Source: an uncultured Bacteroidales bacterium (lineage in GTDB: Bacteria > Bacteroidota > Bacteroidia > Bacteroidales > JACABE01). Taken from it: a stretch of 33,178 bases of DNA. The DNA lies in the NCBI GenBank assembly GCA_903899825.1, contig CAIUKU010000247.1, forward strand, positions 1 through 33,178, in the 5' to 3' direction. The position numbers and the translations under genes were made by a program. The notes below the pieces were generated by a model. That model was not told where the DNA came from and made no database searches. It saw only the letters and a program-made list of their open reading frames with translations. Shown piece by piece: positions 28,001 to 31,115 of the stretch; within the stretch, counting starts at the first letter, position 1; each line of letters opens with the position of its first letter.

Positions 28001-28536
28001 GCAGAATTCCATACACTCACTTCATCCATCTTTCCGTTGAATGCTTCTGAACCGGTGGCGCTAAATGAAAAACTTCCCGAAGGTGGGTATAATCCACCGG
28101 CAGGGGATGCACTCTTTAATAGATTGCCGTTCAGATAGAGTTTCATAGTAGTTCCGTCGTAAGTGCCCGCAACATGCATCCAGGTTCCGGTGGTCAGCAC
28201 ATTTTCAGCCTGCAAAGCATAAAGTGATCCATTTGTTTTTTTAATATAGAAATGTAGTTTGTTTACACCCCCACTTCCGTCGTAGCGCAATACTGCCACT
28301 TCTGGGTTAATGGTTACATATCGCTGAACGACACTCGCAGGCAGGGTATTGTGATACACCCATGCTTCGATGGTGATTGCCGTAAGGCTGGTACTTATTC
28401 CCGTTGCACCGGAAACAGCCTGATTTACGCCATTAAAGCTGAGTGCTTTTTGAGGCGACTGCGTTTGTGCCTGCAATTGAATGCCAATGGCAAAAACCAT
28501 AAGCAACAGAATACTTTTAAGTAATTTTGATTTCAT
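14425..28536 (-). CDS. 4703-residue multidomain surface protein (LamG, Ig, GLUG-like, lipase-like, LRR, T9SS)
   Basis: This giant exported protein fills over 40% of the window. A signal peptide occupies residues 1-24 (KSILLLMVFAIGIQLQA-Q). In order follow LamG 1 (about 25-240), a beta domain (about 245-385), LamG 2 (about 386-600), a fibronectin-III-like domain (about 610-700), an Ig-like domain (about 700-795), a GLUG-like region (about 795-1105), another FnIII-like domain and LamG 3 (about 1200-1400). Then come LRR block 1 (about 1567-1815), three Ig-like domains (to about 2112), a lipase-like domain (about 2113-2552), LRR block 2, two Ig-like domains, LRR blocks 3 and 4, two more Ig-like domains, LRR block 5 (to about 4172), and a C-terminal module ending in a T9SS type A sorting domain (QKVLIK). 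The frame is intact throughout. It starts 40 nt after a receiver-like gene, so the two are probably cotranscribed. A role in binding glycans or surfaces is likely; the substrate is unknown. Confidence 0.95.
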   Translation of the reverse strand: MKSKLLKSILLLMVFAIGIQLQAQTQSPQKALSFNGVNQAVSGATGISTSLTAITIEAWVYHNTLPASVVQRYVTINPEVAVLRYDGSGGVNKLHFYIKKTNGSLYALQAENVLTTGTWMHVAGTYDGTTMKLYLNGNLLKSASPAGGLYPPSGSFSFSATGSEAFNGKMDEVSVWNSARTITDIREDMYRTAPIANANLKNYWQFNNGSGTTLSDMKGTATGTLQNTPTWVASTIPFAAGAVNTQIVNANGTKTLTGTGLVMNFTAKSGTDTIVASRIDTLANVSPTGVTTAFNSQYWVINRFGTGTFTTNATFTVNEDITSGQAAHPSLIQLYKRSGNGDGTWSLVATAASADAVNNTATFNGITSFDGQYMVCFSSPPNTVGTTLNFDGTNDYVDCGNASSLNITGAITIEAWINADTWNANSWGGTIVGKDNTSSSGFDLRCGNNGMLSFVIGSAGGWHEVLSGAVMSTGRWNYVAGVYDGASLSIYVNGVLAGQQSYSGAISVSALSLFIGNSPGFPTRVFDGKIDEVRLFNVARTEAQIRSDMCNTLTGTETGLVNYWQFNNGSGTTLTDVVASSNGTLTNMDAATCWVESYAMVVPAPAAATSITFTGFTANWTAPAIGTVTSYKLDVSTNTTFTAMVSGYNNVDCGNNLSKAVTGLTSGITYYYRVRADKTSLTGTGANYYTYTTVTTSCTPPTITSQSTATQTQPENCSFYPITVTATGTNVTYQWYSNTAASNSGGTSLGSDDGAQTSSYTPPGKAAGTLYYYCVVSGCATSQTSAVSGAFISTAVAAPAGSGTLADPYRIASLDNLCWLQAPENKASWTSNFIQTADINAAPCRNWNGGTGFSPIGYQTSNGTYYKFSGTYKGKGHTVDSIYIDGTTRPSVQGFFGYIINATIDSLSVTNVSILSRGYVGGLVGVAEAESNTTTTISYCSSSGSVTGLSNNNSRYGGLVGEVNNYNYTNGSNVLIKYCYSSAKVSSGPSYYQNLGGFAGLQSGHITQCYSTGLVITDNYLISNSGGGFVGYFNTQSGTIDSSYWDMETSGQTTGGKYTDTTHVHGRTTAQMKTQSTYTGWDFTNRWYISANANNGYPCFYYTPELSTQAVTNIKTFTATANGTIERRGTFNITSYGVCYNTTGTPTTADSKVNLGATSNFGAFTANMSGLHHGTTYYVRAFAINERDTVYGEQVSFTTTNVTQASTCINNGDQANYISVPNNSSLQLTNNYTIEVWIKPGVAVSTNRIIVSKGYNANGYTLLSNGSGNHRGLIFDGMATADNILTQNQWCHVAAVNNNGTRHLYLNGEEVALTGTPTSVTANTQPLYLSNYDNGGSSNCFRGYIEEVRLWNTAMSYSQVRENMHLPLTGSETGLVSYWQFDEGQPPTVYDKKGVNNGTWFASAFNQYIKSTIPFGSGYSNTQVVSTSGTTTFTNTSLAINFTTKSGSDIIVVTRIDSFPNVNPANVDTVFDRQYWTVHKYGLGDYTANLTFTINEDLTASDELQPGKIDLYTRTNATDDNWTYLASASSVSATNHQVTFNGLNNIVNPSENDPNSVKYLGQYIIVREQCQVNIPDTNFKTALLAIPGLDANSDGKIQCTEATAFTGDIDVNAKAIADMTGIEAFTHITKLFCSNNNLTSLNISALSLLTDLDCSNNQLTALNITSNTALINFSCANNSLTSLNVSGNTSLNYLVCRYNQLTSLDVSSNSALIGLYCNNNLLSSINVSGLTTLSMINCGVNQLTNLDFSSNTGITRLDCGYNSLTGLNVKNGHNTNISGAYFSATNNPGLICIQVDNAAWSTTNWTGKDAGASYSTDCSCINPAISSQSTATQTQCVNGTFTPITLTATGTNLMYQWYSNATASTSGGTTIGTNSNSYTPLATTVGTLYYYCEVSGDCGTLQTSAISGAFIVNPVTEISSQSTPAATQCLNGTFNAINVTATGLNITYQWYKNASASTTGGTSLGSANGASTNSYTPQATTVGTLYYYCVVTGSCGTPTSNISGAIVVNPATAINSQSTATQTQSLNGTFTPITVTATGTNLIYQWYSNVTASNTGGTSLGTGNGANTNSYTPQATTVGTLYYYCVVTGTCGTTQTTAVSGAFITSSSQTLAKQGAGVTLIIHGWNPDGSQPAWMQPMANAIIARSGGVGQIGTITVTGTKGNLTATCSNWNYNLATATSGEIVVLVNWTAVSNHLTTGITAQEVAAAIAPKIYQSQNAQPALSELPIHLMGHSRGGGMAYEIARLLGLQGIEVEQVTSLDPHPLTATDPQGAAVPIGPGSTIDTPIQIYQNILFADNYYQNIAYPTGLSLTGAYNRLWTSLPGGYHNQTGYTYNILGSNYNFSDHLNIILAYHGTIDLATPVSNGQATMTTTERTWFNTYENAGQNTGFVYSRDIAGNRKSTDIPNSGNAIIAGYNNNSTLGGTGARTTLTWTNAVWPNVITSVAVKNAVELSSGTQTIYNNDALQFNFTYRSYTNASAVNFYLDIDRNPYNNNNSATIGTQNFSSTASSIFQSTLAWTVSGLTSGTKYYVCAKINDATRARYQYLDYEFSMACIVNIPDTNFKAALLAISGLDANNNGNIECSEATAWTGYIDVSGKSISDLTGIASFTNITELNCGDNQLTSLNISSNTALIGLSCYGNNLTSLNVNSLTSLTGLSCSFNQLTSLDLSSNTELKNLSCGVNSITTLNVSANASLKSIYCDHNLLTSLNVQNGNNTYFDDFNATSNANLTCIQVDNVAWSTANWTHKDAGASYSTNCTPPCTNPAISSQSTATQTQCLNGTFTPITVTATGTNLIYQWYSNATATTTGGTTTGTNSNSYTPLATTEGTLYYYCEVNGDCGTTQTTAVSGAFIVNTIPDTPSNTTPLANQTINSGHSTVLSASGTGTLGWYSASTGGVWLGDGANLTTPVLTANTTYYVQDSTICGVSATRTAIAVEVVCIVNIPDTNFKASLLADSTINTNNDGEIQCSEATAYTGTINVDAKGIADLSGIEYFTNITNLICSNNSLNALNLSSNSLLTYIDCTFNQLTSLDVSSNTHLTNLQCGYNSLTSLNVSGLTSLNELACNANQLANLNLLSNTALTKLECSSNALTSLNVSGLILLVDLYCFNNQLTNLNVLANASIGVLECDQNLLTSLDVTGLTSLYYVTCYDNQLTTLDFSSNTSLRGLYCNDNLLTSLNVKNGNNTNFPYSDFDATNNPGLSCIQVDNAAYSTANWTQIDAGASFSTNCTPPCIVNIPDANFKAALLADATINTNSDGEIQCSEATAYTGTIDVAVKYISDITGIEAFTNLTQLYCGGNLFTSLDLSSNTALQYLDCNEGSITSLNISGLTALTYIDCYSNHFSSLNFSGIGLTSLTNVNCADNLLTSLNISGLTALTSLNCQYNQLSTLNVSTNTALQTLNCADNLLTSQNVSGLTALTSLDCQFNQLSTLDVSTNTALQTLNCYNNSLTSLNVSGLNNLIEINVGHNQLSTLNLTGLTSLNKIVVYYNQLTSINLNGFTSLAYIDCSNNQFSSLNFSGIGLTSLTEIYCNANLLTSINVSGLTSLNEIDCYNNQLTNLDFSSNTAIQYLYCNDNLLTSLNVKNGNNTIMSDFKATNNPNLSCIQVDNAAYSTANWTQIDAGASYSTNCACVSPAIISQSTSSQTQCLNGTFTPITVTAAGTNLMYQWYSNTTATTTGGTTTGTNSSSYTPLATTVGTLYYYCEVSGDCGTTQTTAISGAFIVNTIPNTPTNTTPLANQTINSGHSTVLSASGTGTLGWYSTSTGGVWLGGGANYTTPILNANTTYYVQDSTNCGASSSRTVIAVQVVCIVNIPDTNFKSQLLAISGLDTNNDGEIQCSEASAFTGVIHANIDGENVADMTGIEAFTNATELYCGGNTFTTLNLSSNTALQRLYCTNNSLTTLDLSSNTALEYIDCNSSSLTSLNVTGLTSLTYIDCSFNQLAGLNVSSNTALQTLDCKDNSLTSLNVSGLTALTSLYCQNNQLSTLNVSTNTALQYLDCQYNSLSSLNVLGLNNLIDINCDNNQLTSINLTSLTSLAYIDCSFNQFSSLNFSGIGLTSLTYIYCNANLLTSLNVSGLTSLYEIDCYSNQLTNLDFSTNTAIQYLYCMNNLLTSLNVKNGNNTIMADFSATNNPNLTCIQVDNAAYSTANWTQIDTGASYSTNCAILFTWIGNTSNAWSQGANWNTGTVPTSSDNIVIPSGTTYSPIVDLNTASAAVCNDLTINSAAVLTIAAAKALTVNGTLTNNAGTTGLVIKSDSTGTASLLHSTAAVNATVERYIPHSTADEFHMLASPVATQAISPVFNEPDGFYVWNEPNGNWIEYADVANFAAANGGTNFIPAKGYAVSYPGTTTKNFIGNLNQGIISIPLTVTTAIADSGWNFVANPYPSAIDWDATNGWTKSSLVDTNGTSINGKTAMWIWNSLKGNYGAYNSNNSGGIGTNGVSNNIAIGQGFWVKAATTGTLIMNDSVRVHSSQPYLKATSSDIIRLAVKGTVNNYSDEIVVKFGNTNDLEGAEKMFSLEATAPSLYSSKLNKKWSINYLTSITANSVIAVGFKAAIDGNYTINASELNSFSNLTYVYLKDLAKDIIIDLKQTATYTFASTTSDNPNRFQLLFALSPLGISDNVIQNTSIYANDNNIYINSNENILQIAVYNTIGQLIKTIENANNGNIVVNMADKSTAYYIVRVITGKNTYSQKVLIK
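16030..17104 (-). repeat. LRR block 5 of the giant protein
   Basis: The cap VNIPDTNFKSQLLAISGLDT precedes the EF-hand-like loop DTNNDGEIQCSE (17008-17043) and about fourteen LRR units. Its 3' third is nearly the same as the end of block 4 at DNA level (compare 16036-16200 with 17641-17810). It leads into the C-terminal module. Confidence 0.85.
17105..17635 (-). repeat. Ig-like domain pair, copy 2 of an intragenic duplication
   Basis: Partner of 19717-20249. The exact 84-nt match is 17245-17328. The near identity at DNA level, including third codon positions, points to recent unequal recombination or gene conversion within the gene. Confidence 0.85.
17636..18832 (-). repeat. LRR block 4 of the giant protein
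   Basis: The longest block: cap VNIPDANFKAALLADATINT, EF-hand-like loop NTNSDGEIQCSE (18739-18774) and about sixteen LRR units, several nearly identical to each other (LNVSTNTALQTLNCADN repeated). It includes longer variants, LNFSGIGLTSLTEIYCNANL, that recur in block 5. Confidence 0.85.
18833..19716 (-). repeat. LRR block 3 of the giant protein
   Basis: The cap VNIPDTNFKASLLADSTINT is followed by the EF-hand-like loop NTNNDGEIQCSE (19621-19656) and about eleven LRR units alternating 'LTSLNVSGLTSLNELACNAN' and 'SSNT' types. It closes with LSCIQVDNAAYSTANWTQID and runs directly into block 4 with no Ig-like spacer. Confidence 0.85.
19717..20249 (-). repeat. Ig-like domain pair, copy 1 of an intragenic duplication
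   Basis: Encodes an SQSTATQTQCLNGTFTPITV-type Ig-like domain plus a second one (NTTPLANQTINSGHSTVLSA). It shares an exact 84-nt run (19858-19941) with the pair at 17105-17635, offset by 2613 nt, an in-frame 871 codons. The rest is also highly similar. Confidence 0.85.
20250..20879 (-). repeat. LRR block 2 of the giant protein
   Basis: The shortest block, with about six units. It has the same cap (VNIPDTNFKAALLAISG), an EF-hand-like loop DANNNGNIECSE (20779-20814; position 5 is Asn rather than Asp), LRR units such as LTSLNISSNTALIGLSCYGN, and the closing LTCIQVDNVAWSTANWTHKD. Confidence 0.84.
20880..22200 (-). other. Lipase-like alpha/beta-hydrolase domain inside the giant protein
   Basis: Residues about 2113-2552. 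LIIHGWNPDG resembles the oxyanion strand of lipases, and IHLMGHSRGGGMAYEIARLL is a G-x-S-x-G nucleophile elbow with S2234. TSLDPHPL supplies D2261, and FSDHLNI supplies H2346 as the likely catalytic histidine. Spacing and the LDP context resemble pancreatic-type lipases. It is flanked by Ig-like domains on one side and LRR block 2 on the other. Activity and substrate are inferred only. Confidence 0.75.
23090..23836 (-). repeat. LRR block 1 of the giant protein
   Basis: Begins with a cap VNIPDTNFKTALLAIPG and an EF-hand-like loop (DANSDGKIQCTE, 23734-23769). About eight LRR units of roughly 21 residues follow, of the type LTSLNVSGNTSLNYLVCRYNQ. The block ends with the closing segment LICIQVDNAAWSTTNWTGKD that terminates every LRR block in this protein. 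Confidence 0.85.
24330..24930 (-). other. LamG/concanavalin A-like domain 3 of the giant protein
   Basis: Residues about 1203-1402: NYISVPNNSSLQLTNNYTIE, VWIKPG, WCHVAAVNNNGTRHLYLNGE, FRGYIEEVRLWNTAMSYSQVR, SYWQFDEGQPPTVYDKKG. It is followed by a copy of the beta domain seen after LamG 1 (AINFTTKSGSDIIVVTRIDS versus MNFTAKSGTDTIVASRIDT), so a LamG plus beta-domain cassette was duplicated. Confidence 0.87.
25220..26150 (-). other. GLUG-like beta-helix region of the giant protein
   Basis: Residues about 796-1105 open with GSGTLADPYRIASLDNLCWL and contain repeated turns VQGFFGYI, VGGLVGVAEA, YGGLVGEVN, LGGFAGLQSG and GGGFVGYFN, each followed by polar strands with Cys-Tyr-Ser. This is the pattern of GLUG-type repeats in adhesins and IgA-peptidase-like proteins. 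It ends with an SYWDMETSGQTTGG segment typical of such regions. Confidence 0.8.
26755..27385 (-). other. LamG/concanavalin A-like domain 2 of the giant protein
   Basis: Residues about 385-594: TLNFDGTNDYVDCGN, ITIEAWINADTW, WNYVAGVYDGASLSIYVNG, FDGKIDEVRLFNVARTEAQIR, NYWQFNNGSGTTLTD. It is clearly homologous to domain 1, from which it is separated by a beta domain that recurs after LamG 3. Confidence 0.88.
27820..28465 (-). other. LamG/concanavalin A-like domain 1 of the giant protein
   Basis: Residues about 25-240: ALSFNGVNQAVSG, ITIEAWVYH, WMHVAGTYDGTTMKLYLNG, FNGKMDEVSVWNSARTITDIR and NYWQFNNGSGTTLSD. These are the standard strands of the LamG/pentraxin-like lectin fold that binds carbohydrate or other ligands in secreted Bacteroidota proteins. 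Confidence 0.88.
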
Positions 28537-28576
28537 TTTGCTAAAGTTTTAATTTATAAAATTTGTTATTATTGTT

Positions 28577-28927
28577 TTAATCTATTTCTTGTTTTCTTAT
28601 TTTATTCTCAAATTCTTTTTTACTTGCATTTTTATGGATTACATCCACTGTTGTGTTATAATTCGGAGGGATTTCCTCTGTATAATTTATCATAAATAAA
28701 AACCTTACCGACGGCCAAAGTCTGAGGGCTTCGGTAATGATATTGACACACTTTTCTTTGCTAATCGAAAAATCAATTAATATCAGTTGAATCTGATAGT
28801 TACCTGGATTTTCCAGCTTATAAAAGTTATCTGAATCAAAAACAACTTCGATATCTTGTATCTGATTTAGTACAGTTTTCAAACTTTCGCGAAATGTTTT
28901 ATTTTGTTCGATAATTACAATATTCAT
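28577..28927 (-). CDS. Stand-alone degenerate receiver-domain protein
   Basis: These 116 residues form a single CheY-like receiver with no output domain. Its first 31 residues are about 55% identical to the response regulator at 30477-31115 (FRES-K-VL-QI---EVVFD versus FREG-K-VL-QI---EVVFD). The phosphoacceptor D52 (LILIDFS) and the conserved K99 (VIHKNASK) remain. The usual acidic pair is E7-Q8 instead of Asp-Asp, and the switch Thr/Ser position is I80. Phosphorylation may therefore be weak or absent. The gene lies 40 nt upstream of the giant surface-protein gene and 89 nt downstream of a small ORF, in one direction, so an operon is likely. It could compete with the regulator for the kinase or dimerise with it; this is inference. 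The start ATG is the only one fitting the first beta strand. Confidence 0.85.
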   Translation of the reverse strand: MNIVIIEQNKTFRESLKTVLNQIQDIEVVFDSDNFYKLENPGNYQIQLILIDFSISKEKCVNIITEALRLWPSVRFLFMINYTEEIPPNYNTTVDVIHKNASKKEFENKIRKQEID

Positions 28928-29016
28928 CAGTTTTAATGTTGTATATAATTTTATAAATTTATTTGACGCTGTTTTTCGGGCAAATACAATTTATTACTGC
29001 TTTTGTACCATAAAAC

Positions 29017-29259
29017 TTACTCTGTTTTTTTAAAAGTTTTGGCAATGATTTCAATACGTTCTAAAGTCAAGCTACCATAGGCTTCGTAGTCTTGAGCATC
29101 TTCTAATGTCATATTTATTGTACCGTTACTTAACTGTACAGTGAAATTAAAACATTCATTTATTGAGTGTTCCTGGTATGATCCAATTTCAGAATTAATG
29201 AATTGTGTTAGAAAAACAATCCCTAATACACCATAAATATTTGAGTAGGTTTTTTTCAT
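29017..29259 (-). CDS. Small protein of unknown function with N-terminal hydrophobic segment
   Basis: These 80 residues match no family I recognise. The N-terminus MKKTYSNIYGVLGIVFLTQF looks like a signal peptide or membrane anchor. The rest is acidic and polar (VQLSNGTINMTLEDAQDYEAYGSLTLE) and ends in a short basic tail, AKTFKKTE. It is the first gene after the putative operator repeats and promoter at 29285-29378, and is followed in the same direction by the receiver-like gene and the giant gene. It could be a small accessory or signalling protein of that operon. The coding call rests on the start position, operon placement and signal-like N-terminus. Confidence 0.6.
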   Translation of the reverse strand: MKKTYSNIYGVLGIVFLTQFINSEIGSYQEHSINECFNFTVQLSNGTINMTLEDAQDYEAYGSLTLERIEIIAKTFKKTE

Positions 29260-29284
29260 TTAATTGTTGAAAATAATTCTGATG

Positions 29285-29292
29285 TAAAGATA
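29285..29292 (-). promoter_or_regulatory. Putative -7 element of the surface-protein operon
   Basis: The minus strand reads TATCTTTA, seven of eight positions of TAnnTTTG, 26 nt upstream of the ATG at 29259. There is no TTG at the -33 position, which would fit an activator-dependent promoter given the operator-like repeats directly upstream. Confidence 0.4.
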
Positions 29293-29313
29293 AAGACTCA
29301 CATGCATAATCAG

Positions 29314-29378
29314 ATAAGGGTAAACCTGTATTTTGACTAAAGGAATACCCGTATTTTATCTAAGGGTATACCCTTAGA
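29314..29378. promoter_or_regulatory. Three operator-like repeats spaced by two helical turns
   Basis: Three related cores, AAGGGTAAACC (29316), AAGGAATACCC (29340) and AAGGGTATACCC (29362), are spaced 24 and 22 nt apart. The third lies in a perfect 18-nt palindrome CTAAGGGTATACCCTTAG (29360-29377). The first two are joined by CCTGTATTTTGACTAAAGG, repeated as CCCGTATTTTATCTAAGGG 23 nt later (15 of 19 identical). The sites start just upstream of the -7 element of the minus-strand operon, where an activator would bind. The nearby LuxR-type regulator is the natural candidate; this is inference. Confidence 0.6.
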
Positions 29379-29430
29379 AATGAAAGACCAAAATGATACT
29401 TCGGTGAGGTATACGAGCTAAGCATCTTGT

Positions 29431-29456
29431 CCTGTCAAGTTTTTCATCCTGACAGG
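29431..29456. repeat. Inverted repeat CCTGTCA/TGACAGG
   Basis: A perfect 7-bp inverted repeat with a 12-nt loop (CCTGTCA at 29431, TGACAGG ending 29456), followed by TTTA on the plus side. No upstream plus-strand gene needs a terminator here. It may be a degenerate interspersed element. Confidence 0.5.
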
Positions 29457-29755
29457 TTTAATAAGCTTGGTTGTAGTTTAGATTAGCGTTTTAAAAAGAA
29501 TTGTTTGATTAGAAATAAAAGCTGGAGTATTTAAATTAGAAAAAGATTTTTTTATTTATGCATTTTGCTTATATTTTTTTCTCAAACTTTTTTCTCTTAA
29601 GAAAACGCTATGAATTAAACTGATAATCAATAATATAAAAACATAGAAAATAACAATAAATAAATTCAATTAATTTATTCAGGAATAGATTTTCTTAACC
29701 TGATTGAGAGTGTCAACTGTTATAAACTTGATAAAAAATGCAAAAAATCAAGACT

Positions 29756-29922
29756 GACCTCACCTAAATCCTTTACAAAGGCGAGGACTTAAGCAACAAG
29801 CAATAAATGAAACAACAAATTTGAATTTAATACGCTATAATAAATGAAGCAAATGCAACAAGCCTTCAATCTGGCAAAAGCCTCTCCTTTGGAGAGGTTT
29901 GGAGAGGTTTGGAGAGGTTCTT
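29756..29922. mobile_element. MITE-like element with about 35-bp imperfect inverted ends
   Basis: The left end (29756-29790: GACCTCACCTAAATCC, then TTTACAAAGGCGAGGACTT) is roughly the reverse complement of the right end (29876-29922: AAAAGCCTCTCCTTTGGAGA, then three GGAGAGGTT units). About 25 of 34 positions match. Each end also has its own small hairpin (CCTTT/AAAGG and CCTCTCC/GGAGAGG). The interior is about 85 nt and noncoding. I see no target-site duplication. CCTCTCC-AAAGG-GAGG strings are, as I recall, common between genes in Bacteroidota. Confidence 0.4.
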
Positions 29923-30292
29923 TTTCTTTATTGCTTACTTAAGGCCACCGCTGTTTTAAAGGTTTGTTTTGTTTCGTAAATTCTTTGAGGTCGCTTCCTC
30001 CGAAGATTGTTTTTTTCAATTCACGGTTTATAACAATCGTTTTTATTTGTAAGATAATTAACAGAATGTTTCTGAGAAACCTATTGCCGGGCAAGCAAAG
30101 GATGTGCATCAGGAAATTTTGCTTAAAAAATCAGACGTATTGAATGAGCAATGGCTTGTGCAGCGCTCCCGAAGACACAACGGATAATAATTATTATGAA
30201 AATGAAAGTTTATTTTGTGACGGCTGAGGGCGCGGTAGGTATTCAATACAGATTGATTTTTAGCAAAATTACCGTAAGTACTGATTTTTTTG

Positions 30293-30319
30293 TTTCTTTT
30301 TTCATCAGGAAAAAAGAAA
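30293..30319. repeat. Long A/T hairpin downstream of the regulator gene
   Basis: TTTCTTTTTTC, a 5-nt ATCAG loop and GAAAAAAGAAA form a perfect 11-bp stem about 160 nt beyond the stop of the minus-strand response regulator. Its stem is A/T-rich with only two G-C pairs, so it is a poor terminator but may act as a transcript end or be part of an interspersed repeat. Confidence 0.45.
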
Positions 30320-30476
30320 GATAAATAAAAAATATCTTAATTTATTAAACCTTTTGAGAGATTTAAATACCATCGCTATTATAAACTATAGCCATAAGCT
30401 TTAAGATTCATACTTGATGAAAGAAAATACATGGCAGGATGAATATCGCAGGGAATTCTAAATAAAAGAATGGGAA

Positions 30477-31115
30477 TTATTCTACTGAAAAGTAGTTGTT
30501 TTTAATAGCCCACACAATTAACTCGCAAATATTCCTTACATCCGTTTTGTGAAAAATATTACTACGGTGAACTTCAACTGTTTTTACACTTATAAATAGT
30601 TTGTCTGAAATCTCCTGGGTTGTAAGTCCTTTACATACCAGATGAAGAACATCCAATTCGCGATGCGTAAATTGATTGAGAGCAGATGCAAAATTAACCG
30701 ACTGAAAAGCCAGTTTTTGCATGATTTCCTGACTGAAATAATTACCACCCGAATACACTGCATTAATTGCTTGCTGAAGTTCAAACTTATTTGATTTTTT
30801 AAGAATAAATCCTTTTATACCGGCATCAATCATTTGTGTATAATGGGTAGTATCTGAAAACATAGTAAGTGCAATAACCTTAAGGTCTGCATTCAATTGC
30901 AGGGCTTTTTGTGTGGTTTCAACCCCATCGATAACGGGCATATTGATATCCATTAATACCACATCGGGAAGCGAATTTTGCAGAAAATCCAGGAATAAAA
31001 ATCCACTGGAAGTATCAAAAACAACTTCAAAATTTTCAATTTGCCCTAATACGAGTTTAATGCCTTCCCTAAAAAGGTCGTGGTCATCAATTATAGCGAT
31101 CTTAATTTGTTTCAT
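30477..31115 (-). CDS. LuxR/NarL-family response regulator
   Basis: This 212-residue two-component regulator has an N-terminal receiver with acidic pair D10-D11 (IAIIDDHDLFREG), phosphoacceptor D56 (DVVLMDINMP), switch T84 (VIALTMFSD) and K106 (GFILKK), all intact. The C-terminal LuxR helix-turn-helix spans about residues 147-207 (FTHRELDVLHLVCKGLTTQE, then ISDKLFISVKTVEVHRSNI). It therefore binds DNA, usually as a dimer on palindromes, after phosphorylation. I prefer the ATG at 31115, which leaves three residues before the first strand; an ATG at 31124 would add three residues. Either way it overlaps the end of the sensor kinase gene, so the pair is translationally coupled. The operator-like repeats at 29314-29378 are the closest visible candidate targets. 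Confidence 0.94.
   Translation of the reverse strand: MKQIKIAIIDDHDLFREGIKLVLGQIENFEVVFDTSSGFLFLDFLQNSLPDVVLMDINMPVIDGVETTQKALQLNADLKVIALTMFSDTTHYTQMIDAGIKGFILKKSNKFELQQAINAVYSGGNYFSQEIMQKLAFQSVNFASALNQFTHRELDVLHLVCKGLTTQEISDKLFISVKTVEVHRSNIFHKTDVRNICELIVWAIKNNYFSVE

Larger units (their letters stand above)
29260..30476. other. 1.2-kb region without a recognisable gene
   Basis: I find no credible gene on either strand. From left it holds a promoter and three operator-like repeats (29285-29378), an inverted repeat (29431-29456), a very AT-rich stretch (about 29500-29700), a MITE-like inverted-repeat pair (29756-29922), a more GC-balanced island (about 29940-30240) that may be decayed sequence, and a long A/T hairpin (30293-30319). 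It separates the response regulator gene from the surface-protein operon. Confidence 0.7.
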
